DNA from: Bryobacterales bacterium
Lineage (GTDB): Bacteria > Acidobacteriota > Terriglobia > Bryobacterales > UBA6623
NCBI GenBank assembly: GCA_026713545.1
Contig: JAPOOG010000115.1
Span: forward strand, 1 to 64,000
DNA length: 64,000 bases
Reading direction: 5' to 3'
The translations under genes and the position numbers were made by a program. Of this stretch, positions 36,201 through 45,556 are shown in pieces; the first letter of the stretch is position 1; every line of letters begins with the position of its first letter. The notes under the pieces were generated by a model. That model was not told the DNA's origin, searched no databases, and worked only from the letters and a program-made list of their open reading frames with translations.

Positions 36201-36854
36201 GTCTTCCATGACCTCGATCACTTCTACGAACATCAGCGTCCCATGTGGGACAAGCTTGGCAAGGCAGCAAGCAGATTCGAACTCAACCGAATGGAGCTGG
36301 AACGGGACGATTCCGCCGGGTCGGCTCTACGCCGGATGGGCGAGATCCTGGTTGCGCCGAGTCCCTACGGACTGGTCCAGGAAGCCGAAAGGCTGATCCG
36401 GACGGTAAGCGAAGTGAACGAAGAACTGCTCTCTGTGAGACGAGCCAAGGCGCTTGCGGCCATCGCCGAACAAACCGCCCTAGTGAGCGCGGAAGTCTCG
36501 ACAGCGGGCGGCGACAAAGAGTTGGAGACAACCTGCCTCACGCCAATGGAAAATCTGGCGAAGCAGGTTTCGGCTTACGAGAGTCTGGCCCACATCGACC
36601 AGGCCGAGTCTGAATCCGTGCGCCTGAAAGACAAGGCGTTGACCCGTATCGAGCGGTATCTCGCGCGGAAAGCCGAGGAAGGGAAGGCGGAGCAGGACAA
36701 GCCGGCGATCAGGCTCCGGCGGGTCGTCTCCCCTGTCAAACTCGTCAAATCGGCCTACCTCGAGTCTCAGGCAGATGTGGATTCTTTCCTTGACGACCTT
36801 CGCACGGAACTGAACGCTGCCCTGGCCAGAAACGAGCGCATAGAAATCCGTTAG
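33279..36854 (+). CDS. brxC: BREX ATPase BrxC
   Basis: About 1191 residues; the ATG at 33279 is used rather than the TTG one codon earlier, with GCGGGAG upstream. P-loop GFFGSGKSHFIKVLCYLL (Walker A about 77-82) and Walker B IVFLVDEVGQFIG (about 265-272) show the AAA-type ATPase; the rest is helical with coiled-coil segments near the C-terminus and ends in a short acidic/basic tail. BrxC (PglY-like) is an essential, large BREX subunit thought to form a complex with PglX and PglZ. No disruption seen. Confidence 0.95.
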   Translation: MRIQNLFQKDIFRPINGVVKADQLDASSVWQELEEFVVTKELDRHLRRFFSVYCEAMDKTGDPEVAGKIGVWVSGFFGSGKSHFIKVLCYLLNNKDHTHHGQTRRAVEFFDSKIKDAILLGDIKRAVASHSEVILFNIDSKADSRSGQDAILAVFLKVLNELAGYSGDHPHIAHMERYLESKGRLGVFQDAYQALTGTRWIEERDAYAFNRDEVIKALAHTLGQSRASCEKWIDGAEENFALTIENFCKWVKDYLDGKGKDHRIVFLVDEVGQFIGTDTRLMLNLQTVTEELGTVCMGRAWVVVTSQEDIDAVLGEMRGTRASDFSKIQGRFRTRLSLSSANVDEVIQERLLAKREEVRADLEAEYASQGDILKNQLSFKDVGTTFPQFKDADDFVRQYPFAPYQFKLLQKIFESIRKAGATGLHLAQGERSLLDAFQNASQSVSAMEVGILVPLYRFYSSIEGFLDTTVKRTIDHAGDNASLEEFDTRLLEVLFLIRYVDEVKGNVENLVTLCLDQIDSDRFALRKKIEAGLQRLERETLVNRSGDTYFFLTSEERDINREIKNIELSSAEEARLLGALVFDDVLKGQRKHRFSANRMDFSFNRICDEHVVGNRVEGGLNFSVVTPLDDDYELYQDDGKCVLKSSQDDGQVFVRLRNNESLGRELRAYMRTDKYVRTRDDGTLPPTTKRIHSDLSAENRIRRDRLTRLLAEMLADAGYFVAGQRLEVTADAPQKALSEAMEYLIRNTFNKMGYLETLSDDPVKEIQAVLRSNDIARPKLDMAMPESNPQAMEDLRRYIELCMKTSRQIVLFDMVNARYVNRPYGWPAHEVILLLARLIMAGEVQCVTGGAAIPKDRLYEALTTQRKWRNITVVQRARSKPEDVKKARELGRDVFSEMGPEGEEALFEFLKGWLERWREKLSRYRALADTGSYPGAEDIAESLSLLNMLMAPQDSYRFLEQINERGSELRDLAEVFHDLDHFYEHQRPMWDKLGKAASRFELNRMELERDDSAGSALRRMGEILVAPSPYGLVQEAERLIRTVSEVNEELLSVRRAKALAAIAEQTALVSAEVSTAGGDKELETTCLTPMENLAKQVSAYESLAHIDQAESESVRLKDKALTRIERYLARKAEEGKAEQDKPAIRLRRVVSPVKLVKSAYLESQADVDSFLDDLRTELNAALARNERIEIR

Positions 36855-36871
36855 ACCGGCGCCCATACAAC

Positions 36872-39800
36872 GTGCATCGCAAGACACTCGAAGCCTATGC
36901 CCAAAAGGCACGGCGCGATTTCATCGCGGCGGTCACCGACCGGGCGGCGTTCTACGGCCTGACCGCCAACAGCGTTGAGCCGGTTGTGGAGAAGGTCGAT
37001 GTGATTCTGATCGGGGCGCACGCCTTCCCCCTCAATGCGGCGGCACCTCGCAGGCTCCTGGAAGACCGGGTCCGGCGCGACGGCTTCGAGCAGGTCATGG
37101 AGGCGATGGCCTATACCTGGTTCAACCGCTTCGCAGCCATACGCTACATGGAGCTGCACGGTTACCTCGACCACGGCTACCGGGTCTTGAGCCACCCCGA
37201 AGGTCGGCCCTACCCCGAGATCCTGGAATACGCCGCCGATGTCGATCTGCCGGACCTCGACCGTGAGAAAGTCGTGGAGTTGAAGCTCGACGGCGGCAAA
37301 GACGAAGAACTCTACCGGTCGTTGCTGCTCGCTCAATGCAATGCGCTTCATGAAGCAATGCCCTTTCTTTTCGAGCGCATCGGGGACGAGACCGAGTTGC
37401 TGCTGCCCGCCAACCTGCTCCACACCGGCTCGCTGATCCGCCAGATGGTCGAATGTATCGACGAGAGCGCCTGGGAGCGGATCGAGATCATCGGCTGGCT
37501 CTACCAGTTCTACATCTCGGAGAAGAAGGGTCAGGTCATTGGCAAGGTGGTGGCCGCCGAAGACATTCCGGCGGCGACTCAGCTCTTCACGCCCAACTGG
37601 ATCGTGAAGTACCTGGTCCAGAACTCGCTGGGGGCGCAGTGGCTGGCGACCTATCCGCACTCCTCGATCAGGGGGCGGATGGACTACTACATCGAGCCCG
37701 CCGAGCAGGCCGATGAGGTCAAAGCGCAGATTGCGGCCATCACTCCCGGGACGCTCGACCCCGAGGCGCTGACCCTCATCGACCCGGCCTGCGGCTCCGG
37801 GCACATCCTGGTGGAAGCATATGAGTTGTTCAGGGCTATCTACCTGGAGCGCGGCTACCGCCGGCGGGATGCGGCCCGGTTGATCCTGGAGAAAAACCTC
37901 TTCGGCCTCGATATTGACGGGCGGGCCGCGCAGCTCACGGGCTTCGCGTTGATGATGAAGGGGCGGGCCGATGACCACCGGTTCTTTGAACGCAGTGTAA
38001 CGCTCAACGTAATGCCGCTGGTCGATAGCACTGGCTTCGATGCGGAAGACTTGGCCCATAGCGTGAAGCTTTCCGGCTATGGGCTTGCGGCCCGCGACCT
38101 CACGGAGCTGAAACGTCTTTTCGAGCACGCCGCGACCTTCGGCTCGCTGATCCAGGTGCCGGAACCCCTGGCCGCGAAGCTGCCGGCGCTCAAGCGGCTG
38201 AGCGAGAAGACCAGCCACGACCTGTTTGTCGAGGACACGCTCAAGCATTTGGCATTGCTGGTGCGGCAGGCCGAGATGCTCGCCGGGCGGTACGACTCCG
38301 TGGTGGCGAATCCGCCGTATATGGGCAGCAAGTTTCATATTCCGATCCTCAAGAAGTTCCTGAAGGACCATTGCAAGGGCTACGAGAAGGACGTGTTCTC
38401 GGCCTTCATCGACCGTGACCTTGCGTTTAGCAAACCCCACGGACGCTTGGGCTTCATGTCGCCGTTCGTCTGGATGTTCATTTCAAGTCACGAGCATCTG
38501 CGAAAACGGCTGATCGACAAGGAGACCATCACTTCTCTGGTCCAACTCGAATATTCGGGTTTTGAGGGCGCGACCGTGCCCATCTGTACGTTCACGCTGC
38601 AGAAGGGCCATGTGGCCTCGCAGAAGGGATGTTTCATCCGGCTCTCTGACTTCCGAGGTTCGGACAGCCAGGCACCGAGGACGCTTGAGGCCATTCAAAA
38701 CCGCGACTGCGGCTGGTTCTTCGAGGCCGCCCAGAACGAGTTCAAGAAAATCCCCGGCAGTCCCGTGGCTTATTGGGTGAGTGAACGGCTTCGTGAGGTA
38801 TTCGAGAAAGGGACGCTGCTCGGAAATCTTGTTGATGTAAGACAAGGTCTGGCGACAGCCGACAACGATCAGTTCTTGCGGCGTTGGCATGAGGTGGACC
38901 AACAAAAGTGCTCTTATGACTCCGACAGCAGAGACGCTGCTACCCAATCGGGCAAGAAGTGGTTTCCTCACAACAAGGGGGGGACGTTCAGGAAGTGGTA
39001 CGGAAATCAGGAATATCTGGTCAACTGGGAACATGATGGGCGCGCGATTCGTGCTTTTGGTACGGAGAATGGGGGGCGCGCAAGATCGCGAGCTCAGAAC
39101 ACCGAGTTCTATTTTCGAGAATCTTTAACCTGGTCAGAGATTACATCCGGCCCCCCCTCGTTTCGTGTAAATGATAGCGGCGGTATCCACAACATAAAAG
39201 GGATGTCAGCGTTCAGTTTTCGCGGTGTGGGGCGTTTGCTGCTCGCCGGCTATTGCAATACCCCGATCGTGCTAGCCATCGCGAGGGCGACAAATCCGAC
39301 GCTGAGCTTCCCGATCGGCTACTTCGTGAACATCCCATTCATAGAGGTCGTTGGGGAAAACCTCAGCCTTGATGTGACGAAGAATGTGAATCGGTTGGTG
39401 CGCGCCACACGAACTGACTGGAACGTCTACGAACGCTCCTGGGACTTCGAATCCCTGCCGATCCTGATGGCATCCTCCGACACCATACTCACCATCGAAT
39501 CCAGCTACTCCACCTGGATCGCCCAGAACCGCGAAACTATCGCCGAGATGAAGCACCTCGAAGAGGAGAACAACCACCTCTTCATCAATGCTTACGGCCT
39601 GCAAGACGAACTCGCCCCCGACGTCCCCATCGAGCAGATCACCCTCACGGTGAACCCGGCCTGCCGCTACGGCGGCAATCTCACCGAAGAGGAACAGTGG
39701 ACCCGCTTCCGGCGGGACACCATGGCCGAGCTGGTCTCCTACGCCATCGGCTGCATGATGGGCCGCTACAGCCTGGATGCGCCGGGCCTCATCTACGCCC

Positions 39801-40460
39801 GCAGCGGAGGCACGGGCTTTGACCCCGGCCGCTACACCACATTCCCTGCCGACCCGGACGGCATCATTCCGCTTACGGATAGCGAATGGTTCGACGACGA
39901 CGCCGCCCATCGCCTTGTCGAGTTCGTATCGGTGGCCTGGGATGATGACCGCCTCGAAGACAATCTCTCCTTTCTGGCCGACAATCTGAACTCCAAGAAA
40001 AACGAGTCCAGCCGAGATACGCTACGCCGCTACCTCTGCGACAGCTTCTTCAAGGACCATCTCCAGACCTATAAGAAGCCCCATCTACTGGTTGTTCAGC
40101 AGTGGCAGGAACAAGGCCTTTCAGTGCCTCGTCTACCTGCACCGCTACAACGAAGGCACGCTGGCCCGGATGCGTACCGAGTACGTGATCCCGCTGCAGG
40201 GCATGATGGCTTCTCGTGTCCGCCAGTTGGAGGGGGACCTTGACGCCGCCGATTCGACGGTTCACCGCCGGCGGCTGGAGAAGGAGCGGGCGATGCTGGT
40301 CAAGCAACAATCGGAGCTTCGGGAGTTTGATGAGAAGCTCCGCCACTACGCGGACCTGCGCATCAGCCTCGATCTGGACGACGGGGTCAAGGTCAATTAC
40401 TGCAAGTTCGGCGATCTGCTGGCAGAAGTGAGGGCGGTTACGGGGGTTAAGGCAGGCTGA
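36872..40460 (+). pseudogene. pglX: BREX adenine-specific DNA methyltransferase PglX, frameshifted near the 3' end
   Basis: GTG start. The first frame (36872-40243) contains the N-terminal helical domain, SAM motif DPACGSGHILVEAY (about residue 303), catalytic NPPY (VVANPPYMGSK, about 477) and target-recognition region (WFPHNKGGTFRKWYGNQEYLVNWEHDG and beyond). At 40079 it becomes KKPHLLVVQQWQEQ and runs 54 codons in a wrong frame. The correct tail is in another frame from about 40080 to 40460: PIYWLFSSG, AFQCLVYLHRYNEGTLARMRTEYV, EFDEKLRHYADLRISLDLDDGVKV, all conserved in BREX PglX. The expected KKRPIYW shows that 2 bases of the Arg codon are missing (or 1 is added). Intact length would be about 1196 residues. 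The tail stop overlaps the pglZ ATG (TGATG), as in a functional operon. Role: m6A marking of host DNA and part of phage exclusion. Disrupted, phase-off, or an assembly error. Confidence 0.9.
38977..39157 (+). repeat. Homopolymer tracts in the pglX recognition region
   Basis: G7 at 38977-38983 (inside the conserved NKGG codons), G6 at 39071-39076 and C7 at 39151-39157, all in-frame as given. Such tracts are prone to slipped-strand changes and could switch PglX on and off. In a high-GC genome their presence alone is not proof. Confidence 0.5.
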
Positions 40461-43069
40461 TGGACGTAAGGCAAATCACCGCCGCCCTGAAGCGGGTGTT
40501 CAACGAAGAGCACGTTCGTATCGTCTTCTGGAACGATCCCGACCGTGAGTTTGTCGGATCGCTGCCGGACATCGCTGTCGAAGGCGTGGAGATTCTCAAG
40601 CTCGATGAAATTGGCTCGCTCGAAGCGAAGGTTCGCATTGAACTGGACGATCCTGACGGTCGATTTCTGTTGTACTCGCCTGCCGAGGAGCCGGACTACG
40701 AAAACGACTGGCTGCTGGACATGCGGTTGTACGGTCGCAACTTCCGGGCGGATCGCGCCTCGATCGTTCTGCGGGAACTCGCCCTGACTCAACAGCATCT
40801 CAGGCAGCACCTGGAAAAACGCCGGAAGTTTTTTGACAGCAAGGAGCGGCTTCAGAAGCTGAAGAGCCTCGTCTCTCCCGAAGACACGGAAGTCGACCTC
40901 GACCGCAAGATGCTCGCGGTCATTGCGAGAGCCGACCAGCCCGAACTCTTTAACATCGTCCGCACCTTGTTCCACGCTATGGCCAGGGATGATGAGCCCG
41001 ATCTCGAAGCCGATCCTGCGGCCTGGGCCCAGATCGAGAGATTCGAACTCGACGAGCCGTTCTGGGCGATGGTCAAGTCCGACTTCGGGTACGGCGATGA
41101 CGGCCCGACGTTGAAGAACTTGCTCATCCGGCTCCTGGTGTCCGATTACGCTCACCACCTGGCAAGAGAGTTGCCCGTACCGCTGCGGCACCTTCAATTG
41201 CCACGTTCCGGCATAACAAATGCAGTAGTCTGCCTGGACCAATGGAGAGACAGCAGCAGCAAGAGCAGCAGCTACAACGTCTTGGCGGGGGAAGTTGGGG
41301 CGCTCCTTGATATGCCGGATCATCTGCCCGGTTGTGAAGTCGAGGAGCTTGTCGAAGTGATGACATTTGTCGATGTGGAGAAAACCATCGTGCAGGGGTT
41401 GCTCGACCGTGTGACCTCTGCGCCGGAATCGATTGCCCCGGAGTTCGTCGGCGGCATCGTCGCCCGCCGGCAGGCCGGACACTGGGTATCCTCGGTCTCT
41501 TTGCCGGAGGCTCAACGGAACGCCCGCCGCGCCGTATACGAAGCGTTGGCGGTCGCTGCGCAGTTCCTTGATCTGAGCAACAAGCACGAGGCGGGCTTCG
41601 ACTTCCCCGATATGGCAGCGATGTATAGGGGCTATGAAGCCGGGTTGTTCCGGTTTGACCAGCTATACCGTCGCTTCTGCGAGAACGCCGATGTGGCCGC
41701 CGACCAAGGCTGGGATATGTTGAAGCCGCTTCGCGAAGAGATCGAAGCCTGCTACTGCCATGGGTATCTGACCAGGCTTGCTCTCGCCTGGGGCAAGTTC
41801 GTGACTGCGGAGCTGCCCGGGCGGTGGGCGATCGATGATGTCCAACATCAATACCGGTTTTTTGATCGATATGTCGGCCAGTGGCTGAACGAAGCCGATA
41901 ATCGACGGGCCTTCGTTATTGTCAGCGATGCCATGCGTTATGAAGCCGCGGAAGAGTTGACGGGTTATCTGAATGGCATGTACCGCATCCAGGCGGAATT
42001 GTCGTCCCAGTTGGGTGTTTTGCCTTCCTATACCGCCCTGGGCATGGCGAGCCTCCTGCCGCACTCGAAACTCGAACATACAGAGATGGGTAATGTCCTG
42101 GCCGACGGGCAGCAGACATCATCTCTCGAACAGCGCAACGAGATCCTGAGCACTGTGAACGGCATGGCCGTGAAAGCCGATCAACTCCTCGCGATGAAGA
42201 AGGAAGTAGGCCGGGAGTTCATCGCCGGCGAGCGCCTCGTCTACATCTACCATGACGAGATCGACGCGCGCGGCGACAAATTCGCTACCGAGGGGGATAC
42301 CTTCGAGGCCGTAAGAAAGACGATCCGCGAACTGGCTGATCTTGTCCGCTATGTCGTCAATAATCTCAACGGCAATTATGTGCTGATCACAGCGGACCAC
42401 GGCTTTCTGTTCACTGAGACGGCGCCGGGCGATCCGGAAAAGAGCAAGCTGGAAGAAAAGCCGGACGGCACGGTCATCGCGAAGAAACGATACCTTCTGG
42501 GCCACGATCTGCCCGATCACGAGCACGCATGGCGGGGGGACACGGCCGTAACCGCCGGTGCGGAGGGCGGCATGCAATTCTGGGTTCCCAAAGGCGCTAA
42601 CCGCTTCCATTTCACGAGCGGAGCGCGCTTCGTTCATGGCGGAGCGATGCTTCAGGAAATTGTGGTGCCCGTCATCGAAGTGAAGCATCTCAAGGACAAG
42701 GGCCGCCGCGAAAGAACCCGCTCGAAGCGTGTCGCCGTGCAGGTGCTCGGCACGAAACACAGAATCACGGCGCGCCGGCACCGCTTCACCCTGTTGCAGA
42801 TGCAGCCGGTCGGCGAGCGGGCCGATGCCGTGACACTCAGGGTAGCCGTGTACGAGGGCGATGAGCCCGTAACCACCATCGAGTCGGTGACGTTTGACAG
42901 TATGTCCTCCAACCTTGATGAGCGGCAGAAGTCGGTGATCCTGACCCTGCGAGACAGACCGTACGATAAACGTACGCCATACCGGCTGATTCTCCGGGAT
43001 GCCGGCACCGGCATTGAGCAGGAGAGCCTCGACGTGATTATCGACAGAGTGATTACGGATGACTTCTGA
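40460..43069 (+). CDS. pglZ: BREX phosphatase-superfamily protein PglZ
   Basis: About 869 residues, usual for BREX PglZ. The alkaline-phosphatase-superfamily core is present: FVIVSDAMRYEAAEEL (metal-site Asp, about 486-490) and NYVLITADHGFLFTE (Asp-His, about 641-643), followed by HDLPDHEHAWRGD and GGAMLQEIVVPVIEVKHL. The N-terminal 450 residues are helical and interact with partners in studied homologues. Start overlaps the pglX tail stop; the last 11 bases overlap brxL. Confidence 0.95.
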   Translation: MDVRQITAALKRVFNEEHVRIVFWNDPDREFVGSLPDIAVEGVEILKLDEIGSLEAKVRIELDDPDGRFLLYSPAEEPDYENDWLLDMRLYGRNFRADRASIVLRELALTQQHLRQHLEKRRKFFDSKERLQKLKSLVSPEDTEVDLDRKMLAVIARADQPELFNIVRTLFHAMARDDEPDLEADPAAWAQIERFELDEPFWAMVKSDFGYGDDGPTLKNLLIRLLVSDYAHHLARELPVPLRHLQLPRSGITNAVVCLDQWRDSSSKSSSYNVLAGEVGALLDMPDHLPGCEVEELVEVMTFVDVEKTIVQGLLDRVTSAPESIAPEFVGGIVARRQAGHWVSSVSLPEAQRNARRAVYEALAVAAQFLDLSNKHEAGFDFPDMAAMYRGYEAGLFRFDQLYRRFCENADVAADQGWDMLKPLREEIEACYCHGYLTRLALAWGKFVTAELPGRWAIDDVQHQYRFFDRYVGQWLNEADNRRAFVIVSDAMRYEAAEELTGYLNGMYRIQAELSSQLGVLPSYTALGMASLLPHSKLEHTEMGNVLADGQQTSSLEQRNEILSTVNGMAVKADQLLAMKKEVGREFIAGERLVYIYHDEIDARGDKFATEGDTFEAVRKTIRELADLVRYVVNNLNGNYVLITADHGFLFTETAPGDPEKSKLEEKPDGTVIAKKRYLLGHDLPDHEHAWRGDTAVTAGAEGGMQFWVPKGANRFHFTSGARFVHGGAMLQEIVVPVIEVKHLKDKGRRERTRSKRVAVQVLGTKHRITARRHRFTLLQMQPVGERADAVTLRVAVYEGDEPVTTIESVTFDSMSSNLDERQKSVILTLRDRPYDKRTPYRLILRDAGTGIEQESLDVIIDRVITDDF

Positions 43070-45107
43070 AACTGCCGCAACCGATTCCAGCCTCGACGAT
43101 CTGCTCAATTTGCATTTCGCGGGCCGCGTCGTGCGTAAGGACCTGACCCATCTGGTCAAGGAAGGCGCGAACGTTCCCGTCTATGTCCTCGAGTATCTGC
43201 TGGGTAACTATTGCGCCTCCAATGACCCGGTCGTGATCGAAGACGGACTGGCTACGGTGAAGCGTATCCTCGCCGAGAACTACGTACGGCCCGACGAAGC
43301 CGAGAAGGTGAAATCCACCATCCGTGAGCGAGGCGGACTGAAGGTCATCGATAAAGTGACGGTCAGGCTGAATGAAAAGCGGGATGTCTACGAGGCGCTA
43401 TTGTCGAACTTGGGAACCAAGGGGGTCGAAATCGGTACGGGGCCGGTCAGGAAATACGAAAAGTTGCTGGCTGGCGGGATCTGGTCGATCATCACGATGC
43501 AATATTTTTTCGAGGAAGGGCAAAAGGGATCGCCTTTCGTTATCGATGAACTCCGTCCAATCCAGATGCCGAACATGGATATGGACGAGTTGTTCGCCGG
43601 GCGGCGGCATTTCACCGAGGCGCAATGGATTGATGTGTTGTTGCGTTCCTGCGGATACGCGCCGACGCAGTTCGACGAACACACGAAGTGGCACTTGTTG
43701 TGCCGTCTCATACCGCTGGTGGAGAACAACTACAACGTCTGCGAATTGGGTCCGAGAGGAACCGGGAAAAGCCATATCTACAAGGAAATCAGTCCGAACA
43801 GCATCCTTGTCTCGGGTGGGCAGACCACCGTTGCGAACCTGTTCTACAACTTGGCCAGTCGGACCATTGGACTGGTCGGGCTTTGGGATGTAGTGGCCTT
43901 CGACGAGGTCGCCGGCATCAGCTTCAAGGACAATGCGGGTGTCCAGATCATGAAGGACTATATGGCGTCTGGATCATTCGCCCGGGGTCGCGACCAGGTA
44001 AACGCCGATGCGTCGATGGTCTTCATCGGCAACATCAACCAGCCTGTCGACACCTTGGTGAAGACGAGCCATCTCCTTGCGCCATTTCCTGATGCGATGA
44101 TCGACTCCGCATTCTTCGACCGTTTCCACGCCTATATTCCAGGCTGGGAAATCCCGAAAATGCGGCCTGAGTTTTTCACGAATCAATATGGGCTGATCGT
44201 CGACTATCTGGCGGCTTTCTTCCGTGAGATGCGCAAGCGGAACTTCGGTGATGCGATCAACAAATACTTCAAGCTTGGCCGGGATTTGAATCAGCGGGAC
44301 ACCATCGCGGTCAAGCACACCGTCTCCGGTCTGCTCAAGCTTCTCTACCCCCAAGAAGAGTATGACAAGGAAGCCGTACGGCGCTGCCTGGAATACGCCC
44401 TCACGACTCGGAGAAGGGTCAAAGAGCAGTTGAAGAAAATCGGTGGGATGGAGTTTTACGATGTGCACTTCTCCTACATCGACCAGGAGACGATGGAAGA
44501 ACGGTTTATCAGTGTTCCTGAGCAGGGTGGCGGTGCTCTGATACCGGACGGACCGCTACGCCCCGGGGTGCTCCACACCGTCGCGACCGGTAGCAGCGGA
44601 CACCTCGGGGTCTATCGGATCGAGACCCAGGTCACCGCTGGAAACGGCAAGCTTACAATGTCTGGCCTTGGGTCGAACACCACGGCAAAGGAAAGTATCA
44701 AGGTCGGCTTCGACTATTTCAAGGCCAATGCCTCTTCGGTCAGTGTCTCGGCGAAACCCGCTGATCACGACTTTCGCCTGCATGTAGTCGAACTTCAGAA
44801 CACGGGTCCGACTACTGCAATGACGCTTGCAACATTTGTGGCTCTTTGTTCGGGCATCCTTGGTAAGCCGGTTCAGTCACAAATGGTCGTGCTGGGGAGC
44901 ATGAGCCTCGGCGGCAGCATCATATCGGTTGAAAATCTGGCCGAGTCACTCCAGGTGGCCTTTGACGCCGGCGCGAAGAAAACCCTGCTCCCTATGGCCG
45001 GCGTAGGGGACATTCCGACCATTCCCGGAGAGTTGTTCGCGAAGTTTCAGACCAGCTTCTACTCCGATCCCCGGGATGCGGCATTCAAGTGTCTGGGTGT
45101 CGAGTAG
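43059..45107 (+). CDS. brxL: BREX Lon-like AAA+ protein BrxL
   Basis: About 682 residues, full length. AAA+ domain: Walker A CELGPRGTGKSHIYKE (about 230-238) and Walker B VVAFDEVAG (about 277-282). C-terminal Lon-like domain with the catalytic-type Ser in LGSMSLGGSIISVENLAE (about 614) and Lys in DAGAKKTLLP (about 639). BrxL forms barrel-like hexameric assemblies on DNA and is needed for phage exclusion in type 1 systems. Last gene of the operon; the island ends at its stop codon, next to a batD fragment. Confidence 0.95.
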   Translation: MTSETAATDSSLDDLLNLHFAGRVVRKDLTHLVKEGANVPVYVLEYLLGNYCASNDPVVIEDGLATVKRILAENYVRPDEAEKVKSTIRERGGLKVIDKVTVRLNEKRDVYEALLSNLGTKGVEIGTGPVRKYEKLLAGGIWSIITMQYFFEEGQKGSPFVIDELRPIQMPNMDMDELFAGRRHFTEAQWIDVLLRSCGYAPTQFDEHTKWHLLCRLIPLVENNYNVCELGPRGTGKSHIYKEISPNSILVSGGQTTVANLFYNLASRTIGLVGLWDVVAFDEVAGISFKDNAGVQIMKDYMASGSFARGRDQVNADASMVFIGNINQPVDTLVKTSHLLAPFPDAMIDSAFFDRFHAYIPGWEIPKMRPEFFTNQYGLIVDYLAAFFREMRKRNFGDAINKYFKLGRDLNQRDTIAVKHTVSGLLKLLYPQEEYDKEAVRRCLEYALTTRRRVKEQLKKIGGMEFYDVHFSYIDQETMEERFISVPEQGGGALIPDGPLRPGVLHTVATGSSGHLGVYRIETQVTAGNGKLTMSGLGSNTTAKESIKVGFDYFKANASSVSVSAKPADHDFRLHVVELQNTGPTTAMTLATFVALCSGILGKPVQSQMVVLGSMSLGGSIISVENLAESLQVAFDAGAKKTLLPMAGVGDIPTIPGELFAKFQTSFYSDPRDAAFKCLGVE

Positions 45108-45556
45108 TGCTCCGATCTCCCCTTTTGACGACCTTCGTAGCGCTCCCTCCATTTGCCTACTTCACACTGCTCACATTCGTCTTTTTCAAACGCCGGCAGT
45201 CCGATCCAGCACTTCGCAAGGCCCGCCGGGCCTACCGCGACTTTTCTAGAACCCTTAAGAGGCTTACCGGAACCACCACAGACGCCCAGCAACAAGACGC
45301 CGTTCTCCTCGCCGCATTCCGCCAATACCTCGCCGACCGACTCTCCCTCCCGGCAGCCTCATTGACCTTCGCCGACGTGCGCAAACACCTCGATGAGCGC
45401 TCCTTGGACAGCGAAGTCATCAGCGACCTCGATAGTGTTTTCACTCGCTACGAAGCCAGCCGCTACGCACCGGGCGGACTAGCGGAAAAAGACCTTCCAT
45501 CGGCCATCTCCTCCTTGCTCGAAGCCGCCGACAAGCTCGAAACGGAGTTGGCATGA
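45107..45556 (+). pseudogene. batD fragment (C-terminal part of BatD oxygen-tolerance protein)
   Basis: The open frame in register from the GTG at 45107 gives a membrane helix (LLTTFVALPPFAYFTLLTFVFF) and the cytosolic BatD tail: PALRKARRAYRDFSRTLKRL, AFRQYLADRLSLPAASLTFADVRKHL and YEASRYAPGG. Intact BatD has several hundred periplasmic residues before the helix; none are present, and brxL occupies the space. A 5' truncation at the BREX junction is the simplest reading. The stop overlaps the ATG of the next gene (ATGA at 45553-45556), the usual batD-batE coupling. It may still be translated from the GTG. Confidence 0.75.

Noticed and set aside
36851..38440. 529-codon minus-strand ORF
   Set aside because: Antisense shadow of pglX with its SAM and NPPY motifs.
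45089..45556. Treating the short ORF after brxL as an extra BREX gene
   Set aside because: Its sequence matches the C-terminal tail of BatD and it is coupled to a batE-like gene, so it belongs to the flank, not to BREX.
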